Source: Curtobacterium pusillum (GTDB lineage: Bacteria; Actinomycetota; Actinomycetes; Actinomycetales; Microbacteriaceae). Taken from it: a stretch of DNA of 64,000 bases. The position numbers and the translations under genes were made by a program. The notes below the pieces were generated by a model, which was given only the letters and a program-made list of their open reading frames with translations, had not been told where the DNA came from and made no database searches. Below are positions 1-7,476 of the stretch, piece after piece. The stretch lies in assembly GCA_002025645.1 (NCBI GenBank), contig CP018783.1, positions 3,906,001-3,970,000 on the forward strand, written 5' to 3'. Position 1 is the first letter of the stretch. Every line of letters begins with the position of its first letter.

Positions 1-77
1 GGGCCCCGGGCACGCACGGCCTCGAGCAGTTCGGCGGTTCGGTGGGCCCAGTCGTGTTCGGGCGCAGCGGTTTCCAT
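1..77 (-). CDS. Start of an unidentified protein, cut by the window edge
   Basis: Reading leftward from an ATG at 75-77 there are 25 codons without a stop to the window edge; the peptide begins METAAPEHDWAH and looks helical. A purine-rich AAGGGA lies 6-7 bases before the ATG on the same strand, a normal ribosome binding site distance. Only the amino terminus is visible, so no family can be named. It would be divergent from the NUDIX gene at 230, with promoters for both in 78-229. Confidence 0.4.
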   Translation of the reverse strand, partial: METAAPEHDWAHRTAELLEAVRARG

Positions 78-229
78 GGACGATCCCTTCGCGAGTACGA
101 GCTCGAGCAGGTTCGACGGGTGTGATCTCAGCCGCTGGTTGCGGCACCCCGTGTCTCGGACGACACCGTACACGACGTGCTCCCGACGTCTTCGGTCACA
201 CGACGGGTGCCGTGTGACAGGCTTGGAGG

Positions 230-1207
230 GTGCCAGACGCAACGCCTCCCGGGCCTCCTCCCGGCCCCCGCGATCCCGGCGACGCCTGGGCGATCGGCCC
301 CGACGGCACCAAGGCCTGGGGACGCTTCGGCGCTGCAGGGCTCCTCGTCGACGACGGCTCCGGACGCGTCCTCCTGCAGCACCGCGTCGAGTGGAGCCAC
401 CACGGCGGCACGTGGGGCATCCCCGGCGGAGCCCGGCACCTGGGCGAGGACGCCGTGACCGGAGCCCTCCGCGAGTCCGCCGAGGAAGCCGGCGTGCCGT
501 CGGACGGCGTCGACCTGCGGCACACCTCCCTGCTGGACCTCGGGTTCTGGACGTACACGACGGTGGTGGGCCGTGCCTCCGTGCCGTTCGAACCGGTGAT
601 CGCGGACCGTGAGAGCCTGGAACTGGCCTGGGTGCCCGTCGACGACGTCGACGACCTCCCCCTGCACCCCGGGTTCGGGGCGTCCTGGCCGGCGTTGCGG
701 GCACGGCTCGCGACGACACCGCACGTGGTGGTGGACGCCGCGAACGTCGTCGGCAGCGTGCCGGACGGGTGGTGGAAGGACCGGGCGGGGGCTGCGTCGC
801 GGTTGCTCGGGTCGGTCGAGGCGCTCGCCGCGGAGGGCGTGCCGGCTGGGCTCCTGGACCTGCCCTTCGACCGGTGGTGGCCGCGGTGGACGGTGGTGCT
901 CGAGGGTGAGGCGCGGGGCGCGGCGTCCGGCGCGGACGGCGCGGACGGCGGCGCAGGCGTTGGCGCGAGCGCGTTCAGTGAGCAGAAAACGTCGGGTGGG
1001 GACGCCCGACCCGACCATTCCTGCTCACTCGACGTCGTCCGGGCGCCCGGATCAGGCGACGACGCGATCGTCGAGGCCGCACGAGCCGCGGTCGACGCCG
1101 GTCACGCTCCGGTCGTCGTGGTGACGGCCGACCGCGAGCTCCGGGCCCGCGTCGAGTCGATCGGCGCCGTGGTGCGCGGACCGAGCTGGCTGCGCGAGCA
1201 GTTCTAG
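230..1207 (+). CDS. NUDIX hydrolase fused to a NYN/PIN-like domain
   Basis: A 325-residue protein with a GTG start. Residues about 30-150 form a NUDIX domain with an intact box: GG, five residues, E, seven residues, then RESAEEAGV, the metal-binding signature for hydrolysis of nucleoside-diphosphate-linked substrates. Residues about 162-325 resemble a NYN (YacP-like) fold, with VVDAANVVGS, APGSGDD and VVVTADRELRARV carrying the acidic positions expected of that nuclease superfamily. An alanine/glycine-rich stretch and a palindromic DNA repeat interrupt the second domain near residues 235-267. GGAGG abuts the GTG, too close for an ideal site, so a leaderless start is possible. The stop overlaps the convergent MFS gene by 4 bases. 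The substrate is unknown. Confidence 0.85.
   Translation: MPDATPPGPPPGPRDPGDAWAIGPDGTKAWGRFGAAGLLVDDGSGRVLLQHRVEWSHHGGTWGIPGGARHLGEDAVTGALRESAEEAGVPSDGVDLRHTSLLDLGFWTYTTVVGRASVPFEPVIADRESLELAWVPVDDVDDLPLHPGFGASWPALRARLATTPHVVVDAANVVGSVPDGWWKDRAGAASRLLGSVEALAAEGVPAGLLDLPFDRWWPRWTVVLEGEARGAASGADGADGGAGVGASAFSEQKTSGGDARPDHSCSLDVVRAPGSGDDAIVEAARAAVDAGHAPVVVVTADRELRARVESIGAVVRGPSWLREQF
977..1029. repeat. Imperfect palindromic repeat inside a gene (family A, copy 1)
   Basis: Two arms of about 20 bases read AGTGAGCAGAAAACGTCGGG and, on the other strand, AGTGAGCAGGAATGGTCGGG, separated by a short spacer. The same element, with nearly identical arms, recurs between genes at 56569-56621. This copy lies in frame in the NUDIX/NYN gene and encodes about residues 250-267. 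Confidence 0.8.
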
Positions 1208-2439
1208 CCCGCCGGGGCCGGGATGTGCTTCCGCGACGACACCAGGATCGCCACCCACGACACCACCCCGAGCCCGACGACCACCCACAGGATGAGCGGC
1301 ACCGCCACGACGTTCGCCACGGCCGCGATCACCGCGGGCGCCAGGAACCCGGCGTACGCCGCCGCGTAGAACACCCCGGTCAGCCCGGCCAGGTCGCGGG
1401 CCCCGGCGATCCGCTGCACCTCGAGCAACGACGACACGAGTGCGAGCCCGATGCCGAGGCCGATCACCACGTTCGCGACGAGTCCGATCGCCACCGACTG
1501 CAGCTGGATCGCGACGACGACCACCGCGATGCCCGCGGTCATGAGCCCCACGGCGGTTAGGAGTCCACGTGCCGAGACGAGCGAGTTGACCCGCGCCGCC
1601 AGGGGCTGCACGGCGCTCGACACCCCGAGGGCGACGACGGTGGCGGCGGTGGCGAACAGGAGCCCCCACATCCCGGTCGCACCGGCGAGCTTGGTCGGCA
1701 GGTACCCGTACCCGATCGCCGCGGAGCCGAAGATCCACGGTGCTGCAACGAGCACGACCCGGGTGAAGCGACGGTGGCCGGCGCTCGGCACGGCGAGCTG
1801 CTTCCACCACGGCCCGGGCAGGCCGCCGGTCCGGTTCGTCTCCGGCGTCCGCCACACGATGACGGCGAACGGGATCGCGACGCAGATGTGCACGAGGAAC
1901 GGCAGCACCTCGGGGATCGGCCCCCACTGTGCGATGAGCCCGGCGACGAGCGCGCCCGACGCCGACCCGAGGGTGAACGCCAGCGATGCCCGGCGTGCCC
2001 CGGAGCCGGCGTCGGCGGACGGGTCGAACCGGCCCTGCGAGAGCTCCTTCACCCAGCTGTTGCCGACCGCCATCGCGATGCCCACGGTGATCCCGGAGAA
2101 CAGGCGTCCGGCCATCAGGAAGCCCGCGCCGAGCGGCCCGAACGCCAGCAGACCGCTCCCGACGACGGCGGAGACGATCCCGGCGAGCATGAGAGGCCGG
2201 CGTCCGTGCCGGTCGGACAGGGAGCCGGCGACGAGCAGCGCCGGGGCGAGTCCGAGGACGTAGACGCCGAGGAAGACGTTGACGAGCAGCGACGAGTAGT
2301 GCGCGCGCTCCTCGTACATGAGCAGCAGCGGCGAGAACTGGTTGCCGCCCCACGAGCAGACGAACACCGCGCCCCAGACGGCGACCCACGGCAGGACCCG
2401 GACGCTGGGGACCGCGATCGAGTCGGTGCCGGCGCTCAC
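1204..2439 (-). CDS. MFS transporter
   Basis: A 411-residue membrane protein with about 12 hydrophobic segments and the MFS loop signature SLSDRHGRRP after the second segment. It is probably a proton-coupled importer or exporter in the cytoplasmic membrane; the substrate cannot be read from sequence. The GTG start at 2437-2439 overlaps the stop of the upstream GntR gene as GTGA, so the two are translationally coupled and the regulator probably controls the transporter. Longer upstream extensions of this frame run through the regulator gene and are not real. The stop overlaps the convergent NUDIX gene by 4 bases. Confidence 0.87.
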   Translation of the reverse strand: MSAGTDSIAVPSVRVLPWVAVWGAVFVCSWGGNQFSPLLLMYEERAHYSSLLVNVFLGVYVLGLAPALLVAGSLSDRHGRRPLMLAGIVSAVVGSGLLAFGPLGAGFLMAGRLFSGITVGIAMAVGNSWVKELSQGRFDPSADAGSGARRASLAFTLGSASGALVAGLIAQWGPIPEVLPFLVHICVAIPFAVIVWRTPETNRTGGLPGPWWKQLAVPSAGHRRFTRVVLVAAPWIFGSAAIGYGYLPTKLAGATGMWGLLFATAATVVALGVSSAVQPLAARVNSLVSARGLLTAVGLMTAGIAVVVVAIQLQSVAIGLVANVVIGLGIGLALVSSLLEVQRIAGARDLAGLTGVFYAAAYAGFLAPAVIAAVANVVAVPLILWVVVGLGVVSWVAILVSSRKHIPAPAG

Positions 2440-3086
2440 AGGGCGCCCCGGTGCGACGCGACGTGCGCGCTGAGGACCTCGGCGTAGCGGGCGGCGTCGC
2501 CTGCCTCGAGTGCGGCGGCGAGGGCCCGGTGGTCCTCGAGCGACGCCTGCAACTGCGACGGTTGCAGGCGCATCAGGTGGTGCCGCAGTCGCTGCTGTCG
2601 GTCCCGCAGCGTCCGGGCGAACATGACGGCGATCGCGTTCCGCGACGCGCCGATGACCGCGCCGTGGAACTCGGCGTCGACCTCGATGAACCGGTCGACG
2701 TCGCCGGTCACGACCGCCTGTGCCTGCTCCGCCAGCATGGCCTGGAGGCTCGGGGTGACGTCCGCAGCGCGGCCGTCGGTCACGACGCGGGTCGCGGCGG
2801 TCGACTCGATGGCCTCCCGCATCTCGAGCACGTCGGCCGCCTCGTTCGGGGACATCGGCCGGACGACGGCGCCCTTCCGGGACTCGAGGGTGAGCAGGTC
2901 CTCGGCGGCGAGGCGCAGGAACGCCTCGTGCACGGGTGTCCGCGAGACGCCGATCTCGTGGCACAGGGCGTTCTCGCTGATCGCGGTGCCGCCGGGCAGG
3001 TCGCCGCGGATGATGGCGCGCTTGACGTGGTCGTACGCCCGGTCGGACGCTGCCTGGCTCGTGACGGGGGTGCTCGGAGTGCTCAC
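2436..3086 (-). CDS. GntR-family (FadR subfamily) transcriptional regulator
   Basis: A 216-residue protein. An N-terminal winged helix-turn-helix (about residues 10-75, with AIIRGDLPGG and EIGVSRTPVHEAFLRL) is followed by an all-helical FCD ligand domain containing EMREAIES, DAEFHGAVI and DHRALAAALEAGD. FCD regulators usually bind small organic acids and dissociate from DNA on binding. The GTG at 3084-3086 is preceded by AGGA at good spacing; an upstream in-frame ATG would put the palindrome at 3105 in the coding region. It is first in an operon with the MFS gene and divergent from a phosphotransferase gene. Confidence 0.86.
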   Translation of the reverse strand: MSTPSTPVTSQAASDRAYDHVKRAIIRGDLPGGTAISENALCHEIGVSRTPVHEAFLRLAAEDLLTLESRKGAVVRPMSPNEAADVLEMREAIESTAATRVVTDGRAADVTPSLQAMLAEQAQAVVTGDVDRFIEVDAEFHGAVIGASRNAIAVMFARTLRDRQQRLRHHLMRLQPSQLQASLEDHRALAAALEAGDAARYAEVLSAHVASHRGAL

Positions 3087-3104
3087 GGTCGTCGATCCTA
3101 CGCC

Positions 3105-3114
3105 TTGCATGCAA
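3105..3114. promoter_or_regulatory. Candidate GntR operator
   Basis: A perfect 10-base palindrome TTGCATGCAA lies about 20 bases before the GntR start, followed three bases later by a second TGCATGC (3118-3124). FadR-type regulators commonly autoregulate through short palindromes beside their own promoter. Its role here is inferred from position. Confidence 0.5.
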
Positions 3115-3236
3115 CGGTGCATGCGCTGTTGTGACGTTCTGTTGCTGAGTGCAACCCGAACAACGCGCGACATCCGGCTGCCCGCACGGATACGCTGGGC
3201 CACCACGTCAACGGAGACGTACGACAGGAGGTTCCG

Positions 3237-3983
3237 ATGGAGCGGATCACCAGGGCCGACGATCGTGTGCACCGCCCGGCAGGGCCGTGGACACCGACCG
3301 TGCACCGGCTGCTCGCCCACCTGCACGAACAGGGGTTCGTCGCGGCACCGGAACCGATCGAGCACGGGGACACGCTCGAGACGGTGTCGTTCGTGCCGGG
3401 CACCGCGGGAGAGTACCCGTGGACCGCCGACGTCGCGAGCGAAGCGGCGCTCGTCACGACCGCACGCCTGCTGCGGCACTACCACGACGCCGCCGCGACC
3501 TTCCCCCGGGACGACTCCCGCGACGTGTGGTCCCAGGCTGAGCGCTGCCCCGCCGAGACGATCGTGCACGGCGACTTCGCCCCGTACAACTGCGTCTACG
3601 ACGGCATCGCCGCCGTCGGCCTGATCGACTTCGACACCGCCCACCCCGGGCCACGGGTGTGGGACGTCGCCAGTGCCGTGTACCGGTTCGCCCCGTTCAC
3701 GACCGGCATCGTCGAGGGGTCGACCGCACCCTCGCTCGACGAACGCCTCGACCGTGCCGCGGAGTTCTGCCGCGCCTACGAGCTCGACGCTCGGTCACGG
3801 GATCTGCTCGCCGAGACGATGACCGGGTCGCTGGTCGCCCTCGTCACGACGATCGAGACCGAGGCCGCCGCCGGCAACCCGAAGTTCGTGAGCGACCTGG
3901 CGCACGGGCACGCCGACCTCTACCGGGCCGACGTCGCGTACATCGAGGAGCACGCCGAGGACATCGCCGCCGCCGTCGCCTGA
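3237..3983 (+). CDS. Aminoglycoside-phosphotransferase-fold kinase (APH family)
   Basis: A 248-residue protein with the APH/choline-kinase catalytic signatures: IVHGDFAPYNC (catalytic loop, with Asp and the metal-binding Asn) and LIDFDTAHPG (metal-binding Asp). The N-terminal ATP-binding lobe is short and divergent. The ATG is preceded by AGGAGG at ideal spacing. Members of this fold phosphorylate diverse small molecules, and nothing here indicates drug resistance specifically. It is divergent from the GntR gene and followed after 25 bases by the AlkZ-like gene, possibly co-transcribed. Confidence 0.8.
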   Translation: MERITRADDRVHRPAGPWTPTVHRLLAHLHEQGFVAAPEPIEHGDTLETVSFVPGTAGEYPWTADVASEAALVTTARLLRHYHDAAATFPRDDSRDVWSQAERCPAETIVHGDFAPYNCVYDGIAAVGLIDFDTAHPGPRVWDVASAVYRFAPFTTGIVEGSTAPSLDERLDRAAEFCRAYELDARSRDLLAETMTGSLVALVTTIETEAAAGNPKFVSDLAHGHADLYRADVAYIEEHAEDIAAAVA

Positions 3984-4008
3984 CGGTGGTGCCGGGCATG
4001 CTGGTGCC

Positions 4009-5085
4009 GTGACGACGACCCCGGCCCAGCTGCGCGCGATGCGCCTCGCCGCGCAGGGCGTCGCCGTGCCCGGACTCGGTCCCGCCGCCGCGGTCGAACG
4101 GATGACCGCCATGCAGGGGCAGGACCTCGGGCAGGTGCTGTGGGCGATCGGCGTCCGTTCGCCCGGGTCGACGCGCGACGACGTCCGTGCCGCGTTCGAC
4201 CGCGGGGAACTCGTCCGCTCGTGGCCGATGCGCGGCACCCTGCACGCGATGCGCCCCGACGACCTCCGGCTGCTGCTCTCCCTGACCGCCGAGCGCACCA
4301 TCCGCGCCATCGCCCGTCGTGCAGCGGAGCTCGGTATCGACGACGCCGTCCTCGCCACCGCTCGTGACGCCACCGTCGACGCGCTGTCCGGCGGGCGGTC
4401 ACTCGTGCGCGACGACCTGTTCGCCGTGTACCGAGCAGCCGGCATCGACCCCACCGGCGGTCGCGGCTACCACGTGCTGCTCCGCCTCGCGCAGGAGGGC
4501 CTCGTCGCCTGGGGCCCGACCGCCCGGGTCGGACAGGGACTCGTGCTCCTCGATGACTGGGCACCGGCGACGACCGACCTGCCCGACCGCGACGAGGCGC
4601 TGCGCCGGGTGCTCGTCGGGTACCTCCGTGGCCGCGGCCCCGCGACCGAGGCCGACGCCGCGAGCTGGACGAAGCTCCCGCTCGGTGACGTCCGACGTGC
4701 CCGAGCGGCCGCCGGCGACACCGTGGAGGACCTCGGCGACGGCCTCCTCGCACTCGCCGACCGCCCGGCAACCGGGGGCGTCCCGACCGCGCACCTCCTG
4801 CCGGGGTTCGACGAGTACCTGCTCGGGTACGCCGACCGCTCCGCCCAGCTCGACCCCGTGCACGCCGACCGCGTGGTCCCCGGCGGCAACGGGATCTTCC
4901 TGCCGATGGCCGTCCTCCGTGGCCGGGTCGTCGGCGCCTGGACCCGGACGGAGCGCTCCCGGGACGTCCGGGTCACGCTGACCCCGTTCGAACCGCTCGA
5001 CGCCGCAGGCGTCCGTGCGCTCGAGGCCGCCGCCCGTCGCTACGCCCGGTTCCTCGCCGCCCCCGTGTCGTTCTCCGTCGCCTGA
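4009..5085 (+). CDS. Winged-helix DNA-binding protein, AlkZ/YcaQ-like family
   Basis: A 358-residue protein of the winged-helix family (HTH_42) that includes the AlkZ/YcaQ DNA glycosylases. The N-terminal part has MQGQDLGQVLWAIGVRS, in the place of the catalytic Gln motif of that family, and RSWPMRGTLHAM, a hallmark stretch; the C-terminal half has LLPGFDEYLLGYADRS. Glycosylase activity is inferred from the family, and many actinobacterial members are untested. The GTG start has no strong ribosome site. It follows the phosphotransferase by 25 bases. Downstream is a repeat-filled gap. Confidence 0.78.
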   Translation: MTTTPAQLRAMRLAAQGVAVPGLGPAAAVERMTAMQGQDLGQVLWAIGVRSPGSTRDDVRAAFDRGELVRSWPMRGTLHAMRPDDLRLLLSLTAERTIRAIARRAAELGIDDAVLATARDATVDALSGGRSLVRDDLFAVYRAAGIDPTGGRGYHVLLRLAQEGLVAWGPTARVGQGLVLLDDWAPATTDLPDRDEALRRVLVGYLRGRGPATEADAASWTKLPLGDVRRARAAAGDTVEDLGDGLLALADRPATGGVPTAHLLPGFDEYLLGYADRSAQLDPVHADRVVPGGNGIFLPMAVLRGRVVGAWTRTERSRDVRVTLTPFEPLDAAGVRALEAAARRYARFLAAPVSFSVA

Positions 5086-5088
5086 CCC

Positions 5089-5265
5089 GCGGCGTCTCGA
5101 CGGCGGCGCACGCCGCGTCACCCGCGAGACGCCGCCTCCGGCGCCAGACACCGCCGGATCCGGCGGCGTCTCGCCGCACGCGAGGCGTCTCGCCGCCACC
5201 CCGCCGTCTCGACACGCGAGCCGACCTGCCGGCGCCGCCCCGCGCCTCCAGGCAGCACCCAGCAG
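5089..5265. repeat. Cluster of short inverted repeats (GGCGTCTCG family)
   Basis: This part of the 225-base gap contains GCGGCGTCTCG at 5089-5099 and its complement in GCGAGACGCCGC at 5124-5135, then further GGCGTCTCG copies near 5165 and 5184. A half copy of the CTGGAGGCGCG family follows near 5243-5255. No plausible gene is visible. The element sits at the 3' end of the AlkZ-like gene and could form terminator-like hairpins. Confidence 0.6.
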
Positions 5266-5310
5266 CCACGCGGCGGACTCCGACGCTCCCTCGGGTAATG
5301 TCGCAGGGCC

Positions 5311-6258
5311 ATGACCGACAGCCCGGCCGACGCCACCCCGTACGAAGTGCTCGGCGTCCGAGCGACCGCCGACGACGACGAACTCCGCCGCGCCTACCGC
5401 CGCGCCGCCCGCGAGTCCCACCCCGACCTCGGCGGCGACGCGCGCCGCTTCCGCCAGGTCCAGATCGCCTGGGAGCGCGTCGGCACCCCCGCCGCACGCC
5501 GCGCCTACGACGCGGGATCCCAGCGTGGCAGCCAGCAGGGCGCGTCCGGCCCGTCGGGTTCGTCGGCCTGGAGGAGCGACACCGGTCGCGACGCCTACGC
5601 ACCCCCGGCAGCGCGTCGCGATTCACGGCCCCGGGCCCGGTCCCACGGACACCCCGGCGGACGGTCGCGCGAGGTCTTCCTGCAGGCCGAACGCGAGTGG
5701 GTCGGCCTGGGAGACCCGATCGAGGACCCGTACGACCCCACGCTGATCCGCTCCGCACCGCGGCACATCCGGCGACTGCTGGCCGAGGCACTCGCCGAGG
5801 AAGCGACCGCCTCCATCATCTCCGAGATGGGCATCGGCGTGACGGTGTGGCACGACCTCGACGCCGGGGCCGAGGGCAAGCTCGACCACGCCGTCCTCAC
5901 CCCGAGCGGGCTGTGGGCGGTCGAGTCGATCGACTGGGGAGCCCCGGTCCGCGTCGAGCACGGTGAGATCACGGGCGAGACCCTCGCACCCGGGGAGCGT
6001 CCCGTGAAGGAACTCGTGCGCGCGGCCCGCGCGGTGCAGAAGACGACCCGGGTGAAGTTCACCGGCCGGCTGCTTGTCGTGCCGGACTCCGCGGTCGACG
6101 AGGACGTCCAGCTCGTCGGCTCGCCTCGGAAGCCCACGGCGCTCGTCGTCCGTCGGAGCGCACTCGGTCAGGTGCTCAACGGCGTGTGGTCGCCCGAGGG
6201 CAGCGTCGACGTGTTCGAGCTCCGGGATCGACTGCAGCAGACCGTCCGGTTCGTCTGA
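5311..6258 (+). CDS. J-domain protein with C-terminal NERD-like domain
   Basis: A 315-residue protein. Residues about 8-70 are a J domain (PYEVLGVRATADDDELRRAY, then the HPD tripeptide in SHPDLGGD) that should stimulate an Hsp70 ATPase. A low-complexity linker follows (about 70-120). Residues about 155-290 resemble a NERD nuclease-related domain, with KLDHAVLTPSGLWAVES matching the core acidic strand and later KTTRVKFTGRLLVV. It is not a canonical DnaJ, because the G/F region, zinc finger and substrate domains are absent. TAATGT at 5296-5301, 9 bases before the ATG, suggests a very short or absent leader. The stop overlaps the next ATG as TGATG. Confidence 0.8.
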   Translation: MTDSPADATPYEVLGVRATADDDELRRAYRRAARESHPDLGGDARRFRQVQIAWERVGTPAARRAYDAGSQRGSQQGASGPSGSSAWRSDTGRDAYAPPAARRDSRPRARSHGHPGGRSREVFLQAEREWVGLGDPIEDPYDPTLIRSAPRHIRRLLAEALAEEATASIISEMGIGVTVWHDLDAGAEGKLDHAVLTPSGLWAVESIDWGAPVRVEHGEITGETLAPGERPVKELVRAARAVQKTTRVKFTGRLLVVPDSAVDEDVQLVGSPRKPTALVVRRSALGQVLNGVWSPEGSVDVFELRDRLQQTVRFV

Positions 6259-6629
6259 TGGCCGAGCCCGTGGTCGTGATCATCGGCGGGTGGGAGCACG
6301 AGTGCTGCGGACCCGCTGTCGAGATCGGCGACGTCGTCGAGTACGGCGTGGTGTCCGCGGACGGTGCGCGGCGCTTCGAGGAGGTCCGGCACGACACGGT
6401 GCCGAACCAGCGGATCCGGGGCCGCGTCGTCGAGCTCTTCGCCGTCGGCCGTGGAGGACGGGTCGCGATCGAGCGGGTCCCCAGCGGCTCCGCGATGTGC
6501 GGGAACGACGAGGACGACGACGGGCACCTCGAGGCGCGGTGGACGGGGCAACCGGTCGAGGTCGAGTGGGACGGCGAGACCGAGTTCGAGGTCGTCGTCG
6601 ACCCGTACGGCAAGCCGCGCCGTCAGTAG
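6258..6629 (+). CDS. Small conserved protein with ECCG motif (possibly DUF6578)
   Basis: A 123-residue protein whose ATG overlaps the stop of the J-domain gene by one base, so it is translationally coupled to it; the frame is open further upstream but no better start is visible. Near the N-terminus is GGWEHECCGPAVEIGDVVEY, a Cys-Cys motif followed by beta-strand-like sequence, and the protein is acidic. The motif recalls small actinobacterial proteins of the DUF6578 type, a tentative memory-based match. Function unknown. Its last 7 bases overlap the convergent S4 gene. Confidence 0.68.
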   Translation: MAEPVVVIIGGWEHECCGPAVEIGDVVEYGVVSADGARRFEEVRHDTVPNQRIRGRVVELFAVGRGGRVAIERVPSGSAMCGNDEDDDGHLEARWTGQPVEVEWDGETEFEVVVDPYGKPRRQ

Positions 6630-6985
6630 CCGCGCAGCTTCTCGAGGTCGCGGCGCTCCCGCTTGCTCGGACGTCCGGCGCCGCGCTCGCGCATCGGGAC
6701 GAAGCCGGCCTCCTCCTTGGGGAGCCGCGGCGGGGTCTTGTCCTCGAAGTGCTTCGCGGCCTTGGGCGCGCTCGTCCGCTTCAGGATGATCCCGGTCACG
6801 ACGACGATGCGGTCGAAGCCGTTCTGACGGACCCGGACCTCGTCCCCGGGGCCGATCGGCTGCGCGGGCTTCGCACGCTCCCCGTTCACCCGGACGTGAC
6901 CGGCCTTGCACGCGGCGGTCGCGGCGGAGCGGGTCTTCGTGATCCGCACCGCCCAGATCCAGCTGTCCACGCGTGCCTTGGCCAT
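6623..6985 (-). CDS. S4-domain RNA-binding protein, Hsp15-like
   Basis: A 120-residue basic protein. The N-terminal S4 fold has RVDSWIWAVRITKTRSAA, CKAGHVRVNGERAKPAQ and GDEVRV, as in heat-shock protein Hsp15, which binds stalled 50S subunits carrying peptidyl-tRNA. The C-terminal tail is Lys/Arg-rich (RPSKRERRDLEKLRGY). The ATG at 6983-6985 is preferred; an in-frame GTG two codons earlier is possible. It is convergent with the ECCG gene, sharing 7 bases, and divergent from the small gene at 7019. Confidence 0.85.
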   Translation of the reverse strand: MAKARVDSWIWAVRITKTRSAATAACKAGHVRVNGERAKPAQPIGPGDEVRVRQNGFDRIVVVTGIILKRTSAPKAAKHFEDKTPPRLPKEEAGFVPMRERGAGRPSKRERRDLEKLRGY

Positions 6986-7018
6986 CCCCACACTCTAGGC
7001 GCGCCCTACGCTGGGACG

Positions 7019-7276
7019 GTGGAGGGCAGCGGGCAGGACGCGATCGCTCGGGCGCTGGCGCTCGGGGTGCTGCGGGACGCCGGGCTCGGGGACCGCCTGG
7101 TCGTCCGAGCGCACGACGACGGGGGAGCGCGGGACGCCCTCGGGGTCCTCGTCGCCCGGACCGTGACGTCCGTGACGATCGACACCCGCCGCGGGCCCGT
7201 CGAGGTCGCGCTGGCCGACGTCGTCGCCGCGAAGCCGGTCCCGCCGCCGCCCGCCCCGCGCCCGCGCCGCCCCTGA
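7019..7276 (+). CDS. Small protein resembling the SH3-like N-terminal domain of Rv0428c-type acetyltransferases
   Basis: An 85-residue protein from a GTG. The pattern RLVVRAHDDGGARDALGVLVARTVTSVTI, then RRGPVEVALADVVAAKPVPPPP, matches the small beta-barrel that precedes the GNAT domain in some actinobacterial acetyltransferases, here standing alone without a catalytic domain. The match is from memory and should be treated as tentative. The tail is Pro/Arg-rich. The gene is followed by a large inverted repeat. Confidence 0.6.
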   Translation: MEGSGQDAIARALALGVLRDAGLGDRLVVRAHDDGGARDALGVLVARTVTSVTIDTRRGPVEVALADVVAAKPVPPPPAPRPRRP

Positions 7277-7323
7277 CCGAGACCGCGGCTCGACCTCGTA
7301 CCGTGCGACCCGGTGCCGACACC

Positions 7324-7384
7324 GTGCGAGGTTCCGCGCGCCGTGCGAGGCCGCGCGGGTCCCACGGGGCGCGGAACCTCGCAC
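7324..7384. repeat. Inverted repeat with 16-base perfect arms
   Basis: GTGCGAGGTTCCGCGC (7324-7339) and its exact complement GCGCGGAACCTCGCAC (7369-7384) flank a 29-base GC-rich spacer that contains an additional GTGCGAGG half site. The whole gap 7277-7476 shows no gene. It may act as a terminator or be another dispersed repeat. Confidence 0.75.
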
Positions 7385-7476
7385 ACTGCCGCGCGCGCCG
7401 CGCGCGCCGCACCCCGTCCGCCCGCGACCGGCGAGCCGCAGGCTCGCCGGACCCACCCCCGACGTAGCCTCGTGCC

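Noticed and set aside
3237..3983. Aminoglycoside resistance gene
   Set aside because: Only the general APH catalytic motifs are present. The fold has many substrates and there is no resistance-gene context or mobile element.
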